Source of the DNA: Gnetum montanum
Lineage: Eukaryota; Streptophyta; Gnetopsida; Gnetales; Gnetaceae
Assembly (NCBI GenBank): GCA_015680685.1
Contig: MNCI01033431.1
Location: 49,256 to 113,255, forward strand
Reading direction: 5' to 3'
Length of the DNA stretch: 64,000 nt
Shown: piece by piece, positions 45,209-57,149 of the stretch
Numbering within the stretch: the first letter of the stretch is position 1
Layout: each line of letters begins with the position of its first letter
Translations under genes and position numbers: made by a program
Notes under the pieces: generated by a model
Databases searched by the model: none
Seen by the model: the letters and a program-made list of their open reading frames with translations, nothing else
What the model was told of the DNA's origin: nothing

Positions 45209-47729
45209 ATGGATTCTTTTTACTCAAACACAATCGCCATGGTCGCTGCCGATCTGGGTGTCGCGCCTATGAATCCTGCGGTGATCACAGGACGAGCCCT
45301 CGGTGCAACGGGACCTCAGGGACCATTGCACCGATCCTTGAGGCTTCAGGGGAAAGAGCCCATCTTTACGGTTATAACCCCTGAAGAATACAATTTCATA
45401 TGCGTCAAGATCCAGGCGGGGTTGGCTCTTAACCGAGCCGAGCTCGAGGCAAAGCGAAATTTCGAGGTGCTTCATCGAGGGGGCTATGATTTTAGGCCAA
45501 CTGCCTATGATATAATCCCCTTGACTGATCAATACCACGAATTGATCGCACAGCTCATCATGGCCAGAGGCCAGACTTCACAACCTGTGGTGGAACCTCA
45601 GCGTGAGGAGGAGGCAGAGGACGAATTTGCGGCTCTGTCGGAACATTCGTTCCATACTCTGACACCCCACACGTACGTAAATCCATTGTTCCCTTTCAAC
45701 GGAGAGGTAGCCTCTCTGGACTCGGCCGTGACCACACAGGCGCAAATCCCTGTCCTTCCGCAGGCCAACGAGCAGCCGTCAGGATTGCCAACGCAACCAC
45801 TGCATAACGCGAAGGTGGTCCCGTCGCAACACGTAATCAACATTCCGGCGGTGATCCGAGCGACCACCGCGCCCTATTTCATCCCTCAGGTACAAGCTCA
45901 CACTGTACCGATAATGCGCTCAGCGCAAATATTTTAGCCAATTCCGCCAATCCAGCAACATACCGTAACCGCGCCATAGCAAACTTTTGTTCAATACCCC
46001 GCAACAAGTCAGTGGACCAACCCTGCTGCGCAACAATACCCATTAGCGGTGTACGGTGTACAACCTTCGGTTACACTTGCGGCACAATTTTCGTGGGTGC
46101 TTCCTCAATATACATACCATTATCCTGCGCAACAGGCAGGAGTTAACCTCTCGTCTCAGACCGGTGGATGGAGGCCTTCGCAAGCCCCCCAACCTGCAAG
46201 AATCCCTACTCCACCAGCGGTTAGCCAACCACCTCCTGCATCCCAGTTTCCTAGGGCTGCCCGCCCAGTCCAACCTCTTAGGCCTGCTGCACAGACACCT
46301 CCGTTAACAGGTCTAGATCAAGCGTTCCAGCTTATCCAGACGTTTACTGAGGAGGTGCGACGCCTCAAAACCGCTGGGTCTGATACCATTCAGATCATGG
46401 ATTTCTATCAGGATGATCCAATCAATCCAGCGGTCCCCATGCTGTCGTTGCTTCCAGGGATGTCCCTCCCCCATTTTACCAAGTATAATGGAGAAGGGGA
46501 TCCCAATACCCATCTAGCCACCTTTAGGTCTGAATCTTTGTTGTTACAACAGTGGCCGCACACTTTAATCCGAGTCTTTGCGATGTCATTGACAGGGAAA
46601 GCTTTAGACTGGTATAGAGCCCTCCCACGCTCTTCCATTTCAACCTTGGAAGAGCTNCCGATTGCGGACTCCCACCTGCTGGCTATATTCAAGGGAGTAG
46701 TCAACGACTTTATTAAGTCGAAGCTGTATTACCTTTCCCTTGGCGATATACGTCAGGCCTTCGCACAGGTCCGGAGCATCCAAGATGCTGCGGAGGCCAG
46801 CAAAGACCCAGCGTATGCTGCCTACAAAAATGCACATAACAAAGCCAAAGACAAAGGCAAGGCAACGACAACGACAGTAGCTGCGTTGACTGAAAACGCG
46901 AAAAACAAAAATAAGAAGGTGCCAGCAACAGCACCCCCGGAGGCCACGGATGGTGCCGCCACCAGCCGAGCCACAGCTGCCCCAGAACAGACCCCCCAGC
47001 CAAAGCCAAATTTTGAGCGTAAAGATCGTTCAAAATACACAACTTTACCCGTGAAACATTCTGAACTGCTAAAACAACTGTTAGCGGCAGGACATATTCA
47101 ACCTAAGAAGGTGTCCGAGGAGGCCCTGAAGCGTCACAGGCGTCACTGTGAACTGCTGAAGGACCCTTCTTTGGCTCTGCCTAACGAGCTGGCAGTTCCG
47201 AGATCTTTCAGGCTGGATCGTTTCTGTGACTACTACCAGATGTGTGGTCACGACACGGATTACTGCTGGGCGTTGAAGGACGATATTCAACGCATGATCG
47301 ACGAAGGTCATCTGAAACTAGACAGTAGTAACCCGACGCGTCCAGAAAACCAAACATTGCATGTATACAAGGATCCCTTAAACGCAAGTTACGATCCTTA
47401 TACAATCACTGTGGTAAGTACGGACGGTGAGCGTAAGGTACCGCCAAAACAACCTTTTGTTTTGCGTGTGCCCGCCAGCTCAACAAAGGGGCCAACTACT
47501 TCTTTGGCAGCTACTAGGGTCTCACGGCCACCATTTATCATACGGGCGCCTTCTCAGGTACGGCCTCAGTCACACGCTACTACCCAAGCCGCGGCTTCGG
47601 CTGCACCCACGCCGAGAGCACCCTTCATCATTAGGGCGCCAAAACCACAGGCTGCTCCTCTCATGCAGGGGCAGACCTCTAGCCAGCACTATCAGTCATC
47701 GCCTCCCAAGCGAAAGGAGGAGAACACCA
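45209..47729 (+). pseudogene. gag: Gag polyprotein of G2
   Basis: One frame from MDSFYSNT at 45209, with stops at 45935 and about 45976, then open from 46049 to the assembly gap. Order: a unique N-terminus, a Pro/Gln-rich linker (about 45780-46310), the Retrotrans_gag core (LPHFTKYNGEGDPNTHLATF, ALDWYRALPRSSISTLEE), a Lys/Ala-rich stretch, and a zinc-knuckle-like block C-x2-YQMCGHDTDYC (about 47217-47270) in the form usual for Tat elements. A single N at 46657 sits inside the capsid core, where sequence appears to be missing. It would package element RNA in the cytoplasm. Confidence 0.85.
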
Positions 47730-48123
47730 NNNNNNNNNNNNNNNNNNNNNNNNNNNNNNNNNNNNNNNNNNNNNNNNNNNNNNNNNNNNNNNNNNNNNNN
47801 NNNNNNNNNNNNNNNNNNNNNNNNNNNNNNNNNNNNNNNNNNNNNNNNNNNNNNNNNNNNNNNNNNNNNNNNNNNNNNNNNNNNNNNNNNNNNNNNNNNN
47901 NNNNNNNNNNNNNNNNNNNNNNNNNNNNNNNNNNNNNNNNNNNNNNNNNNNNNNNNNNNNNNNNNNNNNNNNNNNNNNNNNNNNNNNNNNNNNNNNNNNN
48001 NNNNNNNNNNNNNNNNNNNNNNNNNNNNNNNNNNNNNNNNNNNNNNNNNNNNNNNNNNNNNNNNNNNNNNNNNNNNNNNNNNNNNNNNNNNNNNNNNNNN
48101 NNNNNNNNNNNNNNNNNNNNNNN
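47730..48123. other. Assembly gap (394 N)
   Basis: A run of N covering the gag/protease junction. Frames that cross it are not informative. Confidence 0.99.
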
Positions 48124-48692
48124 TACACGTGGATGACGGTGCAGCTGCCAATGTCGTCCCCTATTCCATCGTGGATAGGTTGGGATTGGTTGACCAGATC
48201 ACTCCCACAACGACAGCCTGCGTAAAATCATTCAATGGAGCACGGGTTCAGGTCAAGGGGACGGTGCGTATTGAGTTTGTGGCGGGGAATCAGTTCCCAA
48301 CGGAAGCCACATTTTTAGTCATCAAGGAGATGCCAGGCTTTAACTTAATCTTAGGGAGGTCGTGGTTAGCCTAGCTGAGGGCGGTCTCGTCGCCGATCCA
48401 TCAGGAGATACACCTACCCTATGTCGGAGGTGAGGTTATCATACGCGGCGATGAGGTCACCCCCAGGACCATTAACAACATTGAAGAAGAACAGGGTTCG
48501 GAGATTGAAACGGCTGACGATCAGTCCCCTCTCCAAGCCCCTGAACAGAACAATGACAATGATAACGGTCTAGCCTGGGCCAACCTGCCATTTCCGGAGG
48601 ACGGCATAGAGGAGTCGAACTGCAAACCTCATCATCCTTACGCAGTGTTTAACATAAAAGCCGCTAGGAGACAATTGCGTACTGACGGTTGA
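48124..48692 (+). pseudogene. Aspartic protease of G2
   Basis: Starts in the gap. HVDDGAAANVVPYSIV contains the catalytic D-x-G-A type loop. FLVIKEMPGFNLILGRSWLA is the standard C-terminal protease block, followed by a stop at 48372. The frame continues as an acidic tail (EEEQGSEIETADDQ) to a stop at 48690. RT does not follow directly: more than 4.9 kb separate this from pol. In G1 the equivalent is at 63635-64000. Confidence 0.8.
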
Positions 48693-49220
48693 ACGAAGGT
48701 CTTCTGCGTACACTCATCCAATAGTTTCCTTTGTTTCAGTACGCTTTTACGTGACATTCGCCTTCTGTATTTACGCTTTGCGTTTTTGTCTTTGCACGTG
48801 TTCACCATACCCACGTTAGTTACATATCCTCATTCCTTTACGCATGTGTCCAGGGTTACATTTTGCTACAATTTACGCAGGTGGCCCGCAACGGCCTTAA
48901 ACTAGTAGCTACTTTACACAAATTCATATCTAGGCCCGCAACGGCCTTAAACTAGTCATTTTACGCTCTTAGCCCGAAATGGCCTTAAACTAGCTATCTA
49001 CAATTGCAGTTTACGCTTCCTTCATGTTACGCTCCCAGCCCGCAATGGCCTTAAACTAGTTACTTTACGTTCTCGGCCCGCAACGGCCTTAAACTAAGAC
49101 TTATGCTCCATTATCATTACATTTCCAAAAAAAAATGATCAGCAGTTAACATTCAATCAAGTTTTATAACATGTCTTTTCAAGTCATTTGTGACATGATA
49201 TTACACCAACGCCAACAAAA
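48693..49220. other. Convergent spacer between protease and antisense gene (G2)
   Basis: The 3' ends of the sense gag-protease and of the antisense gene face each other here. It contains the five-unit repeat listed next and many TTACGC words. No coding region. Confidence 0.6.
48883..49097. repeat. GGCC-hairpin spacer repeat (five units)
   Basis: Copies at 48883, 48933, 48971, 49037 and 49075. Each has GGCC-N6-GGCC, where N6 is CGCAAC or similar, followed by TTAAACTAGT. Irregular spacing of about 40-65 bp. G1 has three copies at 63251, 63326 and 63396 in the reverse direction, matching its orientation. Confidence 0.8.
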
Positions 49221-52200
49221 TCATGCATTTCCCCTGCTGCCACTGTCACCAGTGTCCTTCAACTCTGGATCCAGTCCCAAAGGGTCGTCTTCCAGTGGGC
49301 CATCGTTTCTGGGAATTACCCCTTCATGAAAGATTGCCTCTTCATGAGACCCTCGTTCTGGCATTGACTCCACAGGATGATGCCCTTCATCACTTCGTTC
49401 CACTTCCGCTCCCACTGTTTCCTCTCCCAGCCCTTCAGCTGGCGTATCTTCTCTATCTCCTTCTGGTACCTAGGCCAAAGAACATAAAAACAATTAGAAT
49501 AAACAACGCTAGTCAGGAACTTTGCCGGCTAAGTCATGCGTAAACTTACTCGCGACGGCCCTGCTTCCATAGCAAAGGGAAGCTTGTCCAAGCCGGCCCA
49601 CAGATGCTGCATGATTTCATCCTCTGTTAGGTCTTGCCACACATCCTCGCCCGAAGCTGTCCCAGCTTTCACCTTCCCTTTCTCCACGCTACTCCAGGAA
49701 GGAGGATCTGGGAAGAAAGTAGGGATTGAAGCTTGATTCCCAGGGAAGACCATTGTTCTCTCTGGAGATGCAGTTACGGTCACCTGCTCCTCAAACTTCT
49801 TGAAAGCTCCGGACGCTCCGATGGTGTCCACGAAGACCTCCAAGGATCGAGCTTTAACAGCGGAATCACGGTAGCGTTTTCTGTAGGCGGCGCTTTCCCT
49901 TTTGTACACGTGCTTGTGGTCCTTCTCCTTCTGCCCCCATTCCAGTACACCGGCGCAGTAGTCCCTCCAGTCTCAACTTTTCTGAGTGAGGAGCTCTATT
50001 TGCATCCTTTGCTCTACTAACGCTCGACTGGTCTGTACACTGTTCTTGATGGCTGTCCAATAACGGGAGTGATCAATAACAGCAGTACGCCAATCTTCGT
50101 CTCCTATCACTCGAGCCTGTAGGAACTCGTACCGCGCCCTCAGGTCCTCGACTTCCTTAGTCAAGGATTCAACCCTCTCTTCTGACCGTTGCAGCTTCTT
50201 CCATAGGTCTTCATTGACATTCCTGCTTTCCCACACGGAGCGTGTCGAGCGTAACGCACATTTACGCATTTCCTCATAAATGTGGCGTGGCANAAACAAG
50301 CATCAAGACAGATGACATATTACCACCAAGACATTACGCAGTCACTTCGATTAACTTACTAGCGCCAGGTTCGATGCGTTCCAGGCACCCGATCATGTCG
50401 CTGATAACGCCTTCCATGAAGGCAAACTTATCGGGGAAGTCTCTCCACGTTTCATTAACAGCAGCAGACGTTGAGGCATCTCCTCTCCTATAGCGTAAAT
50501 CAGGTTAGACATTACCTATTCACAGATTCTTGCAAAATACGCTAACGCGCTCATTACCTCTGCCGGTGACATTGGCGACGTTATCAACATCCTTCGTATT
50601 TTTTTCCATTTCACGCACCGGAGTCTGTACGCCTCCGGCTCCAGTAGCAGGGGCCTTCTCCCCAGTTTGTACGTAGCTCCCACTAGCAGCTGAGGCCGCG
50701 CCACGCGCTGAAGCCTGCGCACGGCGCGTACTAACAGTCGGGGCCTCTTCTTCCAAAATTGAGGCCCCCTCGCCAAGTTTTAGCACCATTGCCCCTGTCT
50801 TAGGGGTCAATCGACCTGTCGTCTTTGCTGCTTACATCCCCATACGTTAGGATATAATTCTAGCTTATCTAAATGAACCATTGCGTATAAACCGTTTATA
50901 CTTACCAAGCGGAGGCTTAGTTCGCTGCATCGTGAGCCCAACGATGTGGCCTGCCTCGCCTCCAGGGGCCTCAGCCAGACGGAGCCTCTTCCATCGAGCT
51001 GCAGGCTCCACGATTTCCTCCGCCAAATGCTTCCCCCGCGAGGCATCGCCAGTGTAGGTAGGCATTATCCCGCCTACACTGTCGAGACCTCGCACTCGGG
51101 GTGCTGCCATGCCTTTCGTTGTCACAGACATTGACTCTCCGATCCCTTCCGGCGGATCCTGCCCACGGGTAGTGCTAAGGATGTGGGCAATCCAAGGTTT
51201 GGATAGTTGGTCTCGATCTTGCTGCACCCAGACCCCATTCCTTTGAATGACCAGATACTCAGCAAACTGCCGGAGGACGGCTATGAAAAAGGCATGGTGC
51301 ACGTTGAAGCGAGACTCAAGCTTCTCACGAAGCTTGACCATTTCATTGCGTAACCCCTTGGCAAGATGGCTCCCCCAATCAAAACGGGCTCCCTCCTCCA
51401 ACACCTCTCGCATAATACGCATCTGTTCTACTGAAAAGAACCTCGCCTGCGAGAGTGTTTTGGGGAAGGTCCGGGCCCGAAAAAGGGGATAAAGTGTCTT
51501 GGCGATCCTCAACTCGAATTTCTCACAAGGAAACCCCTTGGTCCCTTTAGGAATTTTTGCCCACTCCTGCAGAAGCTCCTCCACTCTGACGCCCCTCTTG
51601 GTCTTCACTTTTACTGGAAGGCCGTTGGAGGGGACGCCAAACAAGTCCGAGAAGAGCAGAGCATTGATATTGAAATTTACACGCACGTTATGCACGCGTG
51701 TGCTGAAACGATCTGCCTTCTCACTAAAGGAGTTGACCAGGCCTATCATCTCACTGGCAGGGACATCAGGGGTGGCAGCCAAAAATAGGTGCATTAGCCC
51801 TGCGGCCTGGATCTTGGTGACCACTGCAACTGGGGCCACCGAGTGGCCGAGCCAACGCTGTGCTTCCTTGATGTCCCTGTAACGAAAAAGGACATCTGTC
51901 GCCTCGCAGTTGGAAATCGTAAGGGTAATCTCCCGGGATTCCCTGACTGCAAGTAAAACATGCAAGTCAAAATGCAAGTCAAAACGGAAATATTATTGCA
52001 ATACGCTCATAACATTAAAATACGCGGTAGCCTCACCAGGGCCAAACGACAATGGGAATTGTGGGAGTTCCCTCTCCACGTCCTCGACGCTGAGGGGCGG
52101 ATCCATGGTCCAGTCCTCGTGCAGCCACCCGAGCTCCTGGCAATTGTTGAAAGACTGCTCATAGCGAGTGTGGTACTCACGCATCTCGTGGCCGATTTGC

Positions 52201-53261
52201 CTGATAACACCAGCACGAACATTGTTAGTCACGGTAAACGCCGTTATCACCGTTTTGGCCCAGGGCAGTGTATCACCATCGCCGATTAACTTATTGTCGC
52301 GTATGAAAAACCTATACCATACAGCGTAAGCTTAATCTACGCTCTACATCTAGACTTCTCTTACATCAGAAACAGACATTGTAACATATAAAAGACAACA
52401 CAGCTAGTCAGATCTGCTTACCCGCCTGCGTAGTACACCGTGCCTTGAGGGTTCTGGAAGTACGTTGACACATGGCGAGCCACGAACAACGTGTTGTATG
52501 CGTGATAACAGTTGAAGCGGGTCATATTCCAAACCCAGTGCAAGCTCCTTAGACCCCGGGAGCTGAGCACTCGGTCCTCGGGATGGCCTGTCTCGATGGC
52601 TCCGTCCATCAGGTAAGCCAGAATCCCCTGCGAAGACCCCGGCAATAGGTGCTCCAAAAGAGCACCAGCAACATCTCCGGCCACATCGGACCAAATAATG
52701 ATGTTGAAGTTGCGCAGTAAAAATTGCAGGAATTCCAGCACCCCCTTTCAAAACCAAATGGCCTTCCCCTGCACTCTGGTGTGAGGGGGAGAAACATTTG
52801 GGACGATAGGGTTCACCCAGCATAAAACCCCAATGACGTCCAGCACAATTAGGACGGGCTTCAGCGCGATGCTGTAAGCAAAAGGCCAAGACTTATTAAC
52901 ACCTACATCTACATTTGCACAACTGAAACAGAATTTGTAAAATGAAACCAGGCCGAAAATTGCCCAAACCCTTGCGACAACGCAAGGTTTGTCCCTAACA
53001 ACAGCAACAAACGCAACCTCACCAAAACCCTCACATTAACCCAAGGTTCACAAATTTTGACATTCGCATTCACGCAAAAGACATTCAAAGAAAAACAAAA
53101 TAGACATATAGAACAAGCATAAGCACGAGAAGAATGACCTATCGATTAAGAGGCGTCGGGTCGCAAACATCGATCAGCGCTTGCGAGACACGGTTCAAAC
53201 TTGCCTGCACTTCGTCAATTTTAGCCAATTTTGCATTCTTCTTCTTCGCCTTCGGTGCCAT
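49221..53261 (-). CDS. Antisense spliced gene of G2: HAD-like/coiled-coil protein, eight exons
   Basis: Lies between protease and pol on the opposite strand. Exons (5' to 3'): 53261-53143, 52871-52422, 52311-52037, 51946-50906, 50815-50558, 50482-50360, about 50292-49550 and 49469-49221; phases agree where checked. Exon 1 is basic (MAPKAKKKNAK). Exons 2-3: an FCP1/NIF-like HAD fold (VLIVLDVIGVLC, NFNIIIWSD, YNTLFVARHVS, FIRDNKLIGDGD) without the second Asp of motif I or the later D-D. Exon 4: 347 open codons with a VRVNFNINALLFSDLFGVP block, possibly related to plant-transposon ORF domains, and a basic KRLRLAE near its end. Exon 7: coiled coil (RSEERVESLTKEVEDL). Exon 8: acidic end. Defects: a stop in exon 2, a stop in exon 7, GT-to-AT at the first donor, and sequence missing at N 50293. 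A nuclear protein is likely; function unknown. Confidence 0.75.
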
Positions 53262-53660
53262 CGCGATAGTTGTAAAATTTCTTCACAACTTACTTGCAAA
53301 TCCTCGCAAGGCTCTCTGCTCTTCCTTCTCTCTCCTCTTCCTCGCAGATTCAAATTCACGATAGCCAACAACCAGTTTTCATCAAAAAACTATCTACTTA
53401 TACGCGAGGATCACCGACTTGATATTAGAATTAAGCGGAACTTTCCTGAAACGGAATCCGCAAATCTCGATATTAATGCGGCCGATATCGCATGCTCCAC
53501 TGTCCGAAATGACGTTAAACTACCACATCTTATCGCCTCGTAATCGGGTTACATTGATTACAAGCTTTGTCTATATTATTCAAAATTCAGTTAGCCTTCC
53601 ACGCTTGGCGACATCCCGTCACTTGTCTCCTAACCATTTACGTGCTTGCCGGTTTTGCAG
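53262..53660. promoter_or_regulatory. Divergent region between antisense gene and pol (G2)
   Basis: Minus-strand TATAAGTA (53395-53402) lies 134 bp before the antisense ATG. On the plus strand GGTTTTGCAG (53651-53660) is an acceptor-like site right before the pol frame. Both are conserved in G1. This 400 bp interval therefore holds the antisense promoter and the end of a possible sense intron. Confidence 0.55.
53395..53402 (-). promoter_or_regulatory. TATA box of the antisense gene (G2)
   Basis: Minus-strand TATAAGTA in CTCGCGTATAAGTAGATAG, the counterpart of 42322-42329 in G1. Confidence 0.6.
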
Positions 53661-56600
53661 GACAGACGGAGGATGGACGCCACTGTTTCAGCACCTTTAA
53701 CTTTGACAGGCCCATACGGAAACTTAATTAGACAGTTTGATTCCGCATTAGTAGACGTTAACCCCCCTTTAGCAAGCATAACCATAGCCGCATTGGAGAT
53801 GTCCCCGGAATGGCCAGAACAGTCAACGCGCACGCTAGACCTGGAGTCTGGAGACATAACCAAGGATCCCCTTTGTGAGGTCCCTATCGTTACGCATAGG
53901 GGTGAGACTAAAACGCTCAAAGTCAGTTCTTTGCTAGACGAGAAAATGCATAACGCAATAAAACAGGTCCTGCAAGACAACATTACTATCTTTGCATGGT
54001 CGTATGAGGATATTCCTGGGTTAGATCCTTGATTAATCCAGCATAACATTATCCTCGACCCACAGGTTAAAGAGGTTAGACAAAAGGCACACAAGATCAA
54101 ACCAGAGATCGTGCTAGTGGTGCGTGATGAAATCACCAAACTATATCAGGCTGGTTTCATTCGCGCAGTCGATTATTCGGACTGGGTATCTAACATTATG
54201 GTCGTGCCGAAGAAGACCAGGGGCATACGCATATGCATAGACTTCCGGGATTTGAACAAGGCCACAATCAAAGATAACTTCCCATTGGCGAGTATTGACC
54301 AGCTAGTGGATACAACAGCTGGGCATGCGCTTCTGTCCTTTATGGATGGATTTTCAGGCTATAACCAGATTCACATTAACCCAGAACACCAGTTGACCAC
54401 GACGTTCATGACACCCTGGGGGACATTTTGCTATACCATGATGCCTTTTGGTCTGAAGAACGCCGGAGCGGCATATCAACGGGCCATGACATACATCTTT
54501 AGCGATTACCTCTTAGGAAGGCTGAATGATTATGTAGATGACATAGCTGTGAAGTCTTTGAAGTCAGAAGATCATTCAGAGGACCTGGAGTTAGTTCTTA
54601 AAAGATGCTCCACGCACGAGCTCCGGCTTAACCCAAAGAAGTGCGTATTCAGAGTCAAAACCGGACGCATGCTGGGGTTTGTGGTATCGGAAACCGGCAT
54701 ACGAGTTGACCCTGATAAGGTCAAAGCCATTGTCGCGTTAAAACCTCCCACAGACCTCAAGCAATTACGCGGGTTACAGGGACGCTTACAGTTCATACGT
54801 AGGTTCATTTCGAGGTTAACCGACAAATTACACCCCATGCAACATCTGTTGAAAAAGGGGGTTAATTTTGAATGGACTGACGATTTCCAGCATGCGTTTG
54901 ACAGTCTAAAACAGGAACTGCAACATCTACCGATGGTTTTCCCACCACAAAGGGACTTACCTTTTCTCATCTATCTCGCAACTTCGGACGTAGCAATAGC
55001 AGCGTTGCTTTGTCAAAAAAGGGATGATGGGTCAGAAATGCCCATCTACTACCTGAGTCATGCTCTATGTGCGTATGAGACGAGATACAACGACGTCGAG
55101 CGTAATTGCTTAGCATTAGTTTTTACGCTTAAGAAATGTAGGCATTATCTTTTCCTTAGTCAGGTTAACGTTATCTATAAAAATAATATCCTTAGAGCCA
55201 TTACGCATAGTTTACATGAGAGTAGCAAGATAGCTCGCTGGAAGGCTATCACCGCGGAATTCGATCTCCACTACATTGGCCAATCATCCACGAAAGGCCA
55301 AGCAATAGTTGACCAGTTAACAACTTCACCGATTAACAACCACGCAACCATAGAGCCAGAGTTTCCAGAAGAATATGTACATAGCCTAAGCCCTGTCTTG
55401 ACAGGCCTCGAAGCAACGTTGTACTTCGACGGAGCTTCAACTACCAGAGGCGGCAGTGCCGCCACTGTTCTTACGCTATCGCCTGAGGATGTGCATCTAC
55501 ACGCTTATCGATTCACTTTCCCTTGTACGAACAATATGGCAAAGTACGAGGGACTCCTCAGGGGGTTACTAACTGCCGGTGAACTCGAGGTGCAACACCT
55601 GGCGGTTAGGGGTGATTCGATGCTAGTCATAAATCAAATCACTGGAGTCTACGCCTGCAAGGCTGTACATTTGCAGCCCTACTGCGATCAGGCTAAAGAT
55701 CTTCTGAGGCGATTTATGACCTTCGACGCCCAAAACGTCCCGAGGACTGACAACACGCTGGCCGACGCACTGGCCACCTTGGCTTTACACGTGCCTTCAC
55801 ACCTGCTTAACACCTACCCTGCATTGATTACAGACTGCGTAGACCCTATCATTCAGATGGCGCACATCTCCTCTCTTACCGAGGCAAGCATGCCTGAATG
55901 GTACGATCATATCAAATCTTATTTTTTACAGGGTGAACTACCAACTGCGTTAACGCGCGCACAGAAAGATGCAATCCGAAAGCGGGCAAAGCATTACGTC
56001 ATCATCGGAGACAGCACTCTCTGTAGACGCTCCTTCGATGGCGTATTGCTCATCTGCGTTAACAAAGACCAAGCACAGCGCATAGTCAGCGAGGTTCACG
56101 AGGGACTGTGCGGTGGCCACGTAGCACCACGGGCTATGACCCTAAAAATCCATCGCTTAGGGTATTACTGGCCACGCATGGAAAGAGATTGTTTGACCAA
56201 GGTTAAGACCTGTGACACGTGTTAATGTCACGTAAACCTCATCCACGTGTCACCCACGGAATTGCACACGACAGAGATAACATGGCCATTCCAATGATGG
56301 GGATTGGACATTATAGGACCCATCACGCCAAAATCTTCCACAGGGCATAGCTTCATTATTACCGCTACTGAGTACTTTATGAAGTGGGTAGAAGCTGTCC
56401 CCCTACAGAAAATCACATCCCAACAGGTTTGCCATTTTATCTTGGATAACATAGTAACCCGATTTGGCCTCCCAATGACTATTGTGACCGACGATGGGCC
56501 ACAGTTTAGTAGCACGGATACCAAATCCTTCTGTGACAACCTAGGCATCAGGCAGTCTTTTTCCTCTCCTTATTACCCGCAGGCAAATGGTCAAGCTGAA

Positions 56601-57140
56601 GCATCAAACAAGATAATCATCAATTTGCTCAAGAAAATGCTCGACGACAATAAAAGGCGGTGGCATGAACAGATCCTCTATGTGCTATGGGCATATCGTA
56701 CTACGTGTAGAACAGCTACAGGCAGTATGCCCTATAGCCTGGTTTACGAATCTGAAGCGGTGCTACCTCTCGAATTGCAAATCCCTTCTCTGAGAATGGT
56801 CCTCTCCACCATTATAAATGAGGCTCAACACACCGAGGCTCGGATAATGGATTTGGAGTCATTGGAAGAGAAGCGGATACAGGCTCTTGAAGCGATTGAG
56901 AAATATCAAGATAAACAGAGACAAAAGCATCATCATAATCTTCAGCAGCGTCCGATCAAGAAAGGAGACCTGGTTCTCAAGGCTATGCGCGAACCAGTAG
57001 GCAAGTTCTCTGCAAACTGGGAAGGCCCTTTCTCGGTGATTGACGCATGTAGCAATGGAGTGTTCAGATTAGCATATGTCAACGACAACGAGTTAGCAAA
57101 CCCTATAAATCATGTATACTTGAAGCGGTATTTCATCTAG
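53661..57140 (+). pseudogene. pol: Pol polyprotein of G2: RT, RNase H, second RNase H, integrase
   Basis: One frame of 1,160 codons with stops at 54030, 56223 and 56295 (the last where G1 has Arg). First ATG at 53673. RT: GIRICIDFRDLN, FSGYNQIHINPEH, MPFGLKNAGAAYQRA, catalytic YVDD. RNase H: LATSDVAIAALLCQ, YLSHAL, ERNCLALVF. Second RNase H: LYFDGASTTRGG, NNMAKYEGLLRG, ADALATLALH, the extra domain that marks the Tat/Ogre lineage. Integrase: GHVAPRAM...CDTC zinc region, LDIIGPITPKSS, VTDDGPQFSS, PQANGQAEASNK (D, D, E), then NWEGPFSV and HVYLKRYF. It supplies reverse transcription and integration. Confidence 0.9.
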
Positions 57141-57149
57141 CAGCATCTA

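Noticed and set aside
47427-48374. 315-codon frame starting at 47427
   Set aside because: Its first part is a shadow of gag in another frame and it bridges the gap; only the protease part after 48124 is real.
48883-49097. CRISPR-like array
   Set aside because: Spacers are not of constant length, units are imperfect, there is no cas gene, and the context is a plant retrotransposon.
52404-52889. 161-codon minus-strand frame
   Set aside because: An alternative frame over exon 2 of the antisense gene. The frame with HAD motifs, and consistent with the splice phases, is the one used.
54572-54970. Opposite-strand frames inside pol (also 53630-54139, 41568-42095, 40824-41156)
   Set aside because: Conserved only because pol is conserved; they have no start, promoter or splice support.
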